DNA of 8,930 nucleotides from JBBDWZ01 sp050732575 (GTDB lineage Bacteria > Gemmatimonadota > Gemmatimonadetes > Longimicrobiales > RSA9): assembly GCA_050732575.1 (NCBI GenBank), contig JBOHRF010000207.1, forward strand, positions 1 through 8,930. The letters are read 5' to 3'. This document shows, piece after piece, positions 7,301 to 8,930 of the stretch. The notes below the pieces were generated by a model. The model was not told the origin of the DNA and did not search any database. It saw only the letters and a list, made by a program, of their open reading frames with translations. Position 1 is the first letter of the stretch; each line of letters opens with the position of its first letter. The position numbers were made by a program, and so were the translations under genes.

Positions 7301-8930
7301 GCGCCATACGCCGGTAGCACTCGGCACCTCTGCCTGTCCACCCAGCTCGCCTTCCGTGCCCACTTCTTTCGCTACGCGCGTCACCTCGTCCGCGAACAGA
7401 CGCAGGCTGTCCACCATGGCGTTGACCGTGTCCTTCAGGTCCAGGATCTCGCCCCGTACCGCGACCGTGATCTTCTGCGAGAGGTCGCCATTGGCAACGG
7501 CCGTGGTCACCAGCGCAATGTTACGCACCTGAGAAGTCAGGTTGCCCGCCATGGCGTTTACGTTGTCGGTAAGATCCTTCCAGGTACCCGCAACGCCGGG
7601 CACGTTGGCCTGACCACCCAGCACGCCTTCCGTACCGACTTCGCGCGCCACGCGCGTGACTTCCGAGGCAAAAGCACTGAGCTGACCGACCATGACATTG
7701 ATGGTGTTCTTCAGTTCGAGGATCTCACCTTTCACGTCCACCGTGATCTTCTGCGAGAGATCACCCTTGGCCACGGCCGTGGTTACCAGTGCGATGTTGC
7801 GCACCTGCGATGTGAGGTTGCCGGCCATGAAGTTCACGCTGTCCGTCAGGTCCTTCCACGTACCGGCCACGTTCGGCACCTGTGCCTGACCACCCAACAC
7901 ACCCTCCGTGCCCACTTCCCGGGCCACGCGCGTTACTTCCGACGCGAAGACCGACAGGCGATCCACCATGACGTTGATGGTATTCTTCAGCTCCAGGATT
8001 TCACCTTTGACTTCTACTGTGATCTCGCGTGTCAAATCGCCGCGCGCTACCGCGGTCGTTACATCGGCAATGTTGCGCACCTGATCGGTCAGGTTGCGCG
8101 CCATGAAATTCACGTTGTCCGTAAGGTCCTTCCACGTGCCCGCCACACCGGGAACGTTGGCCTGGCCACCCAATCGTCCTTCCGTGCCTACCTCACGCGC
8201 CACACGCGTGACTTCAGAGGCAAATGAGCCCAACTGGTCGACCATGGTGTTGATGGTGTTCTTCAGCTCGAGAATCTCGCCCTGAGCCTCGGCCGTGATT
8301 TTCTGCGAAAGATCACCGTTGGCCACCGCCGTCGTGACCAGCGCAATGTTGCGCACCTGGTCGGTCAGGCGCCGCGCCATGGAGTTCACGTTGTCCGTCA
8401 GGTCTTTCCAGGTACCGGCCACTCCCGGCACCTGGGCCTGGCCACCCAACTTCCCGTCCGTGCCCACCTCGCGCGCCACGCGCGTCACTTCCGATGCAAA
8501 GGAGCCGAGCTGATCGACCATCCGGTTCACCGTGGTGCCAATGCGCAGGAACTCACCCTGCACCGATTTGCCCTCGATCTCCAGCACCATCTTCTGACCG
8601 AGATCACCCTGCGCTACAGCCGTCAGCACGCGCGCAATTTCAGTCGTGGGCTGAACCAGGTCGGCAATCAGCGCGTTCTCCGAATCGATCATCTCGCGCC
8701 AACTGCCCTGCAGACCGATCACCTGCGCTCGATCCGTCATCTTGCCTTCGCGCCCTACCGTTTGGCCGATGCGCGCCAGCTCCGTGCGCATACGCCCGCT
8801 CTGCAGCCGGATGCGGTTGAAGGTCTCGGCAATCTCCTCCATTACGAACTCGCCACCTTCCGCCAGCTCGACCGTGAAGTCACCCGCTTCCAGTGCGCGC
8901 AGTGCCCGCAACAGGTCGACCGGCGTGCAT
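4298..8930 (-). CDS. Poly-HAMP hybrid histidine kinase with three receivers (5' partial, C-terminus cut by TAG)
   Basis: The frame is open to the right edge, so the N-terminus is missing; the TTG at 8911 is an internal leucine used here as residue 1. Order: a divergent HAMP-like unit, then five tandem 92-residue HAMP units (8521 down to 7142); a GAF domain (about 615-765); a long Gln/Glu-rich coiled coil (about 768-870); HisKA with H883 in NMSHELRTP; HATPase (about 985-1110, with LLSNAFKF, DSGIGI and GTGLGLS); then receivers REC1 (D1226), REC2 (D1348) and REC3 (D1495). No membrane segment is visible. It should sense a signal through HAMP/GAF, autophosphorylate on H883 and pass phosphate to the receivers; no HPt domain is seen. 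REC3 stops at codon 1538 (TAG, 4298-4300), before its conserved lysine, although the frame continues with normal receiver sequence to TGA 4217-4219. It is the first visible gene of the operon. The repeated-HAMP architecture resembles fungal group III (Nik1-type) kinases. Confidence 0.9.
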   Translation of the reverse strand, partial: CTPVDLLRALRALEAGDFTVELAEGGEFVMEEIAETFNRIRLQSGRMRTELARIGQTVGREGKMTDRAQVIGLQGSWREMIDSENALIADLVQPTTEIARVLTAVAQGDLGQKMVLEIEGKSVQGEFLRIGTTVNRMVDQLGSFASEVTRVAREVGTDGKLGGQAQVPGVAGTWKDLTDNVNSMARRLTDQVRNIALVTTAVANGDLSQKITAEAQGEILELKNTINTMVDQLGSFASEVTRVAREVGTEGRLGGQANVPGVAGTWKDLTDNVNFMARNLTDQVRNIADVTTAVARGDLTREITVEVKGEILELKNTINVMVDRLSVFASEVTRVAREVGTEGVLGGQAQVPNVAGTWKDLTDSVNFMAGNLTSQVRNIALVTTAVAKGDLSQKITVDVKGEILELKNTINVMVGQLSAFASEVTRVAREVGTEGVLGGQANVPGVAGTWKDLTDNVNAMAGNLTSQVRNIALVTTAVANGDLSQKITVAVRGEILDLKDTVNAMVDSLRLFADEVTRVAKEVGTEGELGGQAEVPSATGVWRGLVDNVNQLANNLTVQVRAIADVATAVTKGDLTRTITVNARGEVDELKTNLNQMISNLKVTTERNQEQDWLKTNLAKFSRMMQGQKDLETVSRLIMSELTPLVSAHYGAFFIMDNEEQASVLRLIASYAYKERKHLANRFQLGEALVGQAALEKSPILLTNVPDDYVRITSGLGEAPPRNIIVLPILFEGRTKAVIELASFLPFSQIHQLFLDQLGESVGVVLNMIAANMRTEELLEQSQALTGELQAQSEELKRQQEELRRSNSELETQARTLKTSEELLKEQQEELQQVNEELEEKAALLAEQNRKVETKNMEVEQARQALEEKAAQLSLSSKYKSEFLANMSHELRTPLNSLLILAKQLSNNPEGNLTDKQVEFAQTILSSGTDLLALINDILDLTKVEAGRMDVHGTTFPVRELVDFCQRSFQPVAQEKNLSFALVVAPDVPTEMHTDFQRLQQILKNLLSNAFKFTDTGGVSLRIDKAPRRRFANPILDNAELVLGFSVVDSGIGIPADKQRLIFEAFQQVDGTTSRRYEGTGLGLSISREMARLLGGEIRVVSEPGQGSTFTLFLPLNYEPVSDAEPGIDLAGPDWRRRVEQMGVRRSEWAGVTGTVASGVIAQGPTPNPLTDDRESIEPGDRVLLVIENDRSFARILLDLARDKRFKTLVALEGESGLRMAHDFKPDAITLDIDLPGIDGWTVLERLKHHPATRHIPVHIVSGMDSRHQGLRLGAISYLEKPVSKEALEEALDRIGSFIAKSVKSLLVVEDDEVQRRSIVELIGEEDVEITAVGTADEALQQLSQQQFDCMVLDLGLKDTSGFNLLETIKADPAKQTLPVIIYTGKQLTQIEETRLKRYAETIIIKDVRSPERLLDETALFLHRVEAQLPEQKRRMLEQLHGSDAVFAGRHVLIVDDDARNIYALASLLEGHGMQISFAVNGKQALEMLKANLTIDLALMDVMMPELDGYATTRAIRELDGYRSLPILALTAKAMKGDREKCI
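7142..8521 (-). repeat. Five tandem 276-bp repeats encoding 92-residue HAMP units
   Basis: Equivalent methionine codons recur at 8521, 8245, 7969, 7693, 7417 and 7141, an exact 276-bp period with no indels. Each unit carries EVTRVA(R/K)EVGT, LGGQA(Q/N/E)V and NxMAxxLT(D/S)QVR or close variants, then GDL(S/T) and GE(I/V)xxLK. Units 1-4 are very alike even at the DNA level; unit 5 (7417-7142) has drifted most (VPSATGVWRGL in place of VPGVAGTWKDL). A degenerate 90-residue unit precedes the array (8791-8522). Such repeats are prone to recombination and to assembly collapse, so the copy number could vary between strains. Confidence 0.93.

Noticed and set aside
6263..8227. A 654-codon open frame on the + strand opposite the HAMP/GAF/coiled-coil region.
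   Set aside because: It is antisense to a clearly conserved kinase. The translation is low-complexity His/Leu/Arg-rich text with the same 276-bp periodicity, a shadow of GC-rich codon use.
8909..8911. TTG at 8911 as the true start of the giant kinase.
   Set aside because: The frame stays open upstream to the window edge (CTPVDL before it), and the homologous family continues N-terminally at this point.

Overview
The window is GC-rich, gene-dense DNA with a typical proteobacterial look (long ORFs, overlapping starts and stops). The gene content and protein style suggest a gamma- or betaproteobacterium, but I cannot place it more precisely from sequence alone. It holds two convergent gene groups separated by a short structured spacer.

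Left, + strand (1-880): the C-terminal cupin half of what is probably an XRE-type regulator (its 5' end lies off the window) overlaps by 4 bp (ATGA) a complete GNAT acetyltransferase. They look like a co-transcribed pair.

Spacer (881-1055): there is no gene here. It is almost entirely a 153-bp element (900-1052) bounded by a perfect 22-bp inverted repeat, with two small stem-loops inside. It sits between the convergent gene ends.

Right, - strand (1056-8930, transcribed right to left): four tightly packed signalling genes. In transcription order these are a giant hybrid histidine kinase with a poly-HAMP array (5' end off the window), a CheR-type methyltransferase, a stand-alone CheB methylesterase domain, and a second kinase with REC-PAS-HisKA-HATPase architecture. 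No chemoreceptor, CheA or CheW is visible, so the CheR/CheB pair is associated with histidine kinases rather than with a recognisable chemotaxis array. The likely logic is a phosphorelay (HAMP/GAF kinase with three receiver domains, then a receiver-kinase) with a methylation/demethylation module, but the methyl-accepting substrate is not shown by the sequence.

The most striking point is an in-frame TAG at 4298-4300 in the last receiver domain of the giant kinase. Past it, the same frame continues with a normal receiver C-terminus (AGASDYITKP...) to a TGA at 4217-4219 that overlaps the CheR start. This is a nonsense change, a sequence error or a readthrough site. As written, it removes the conserved receiver lysine.
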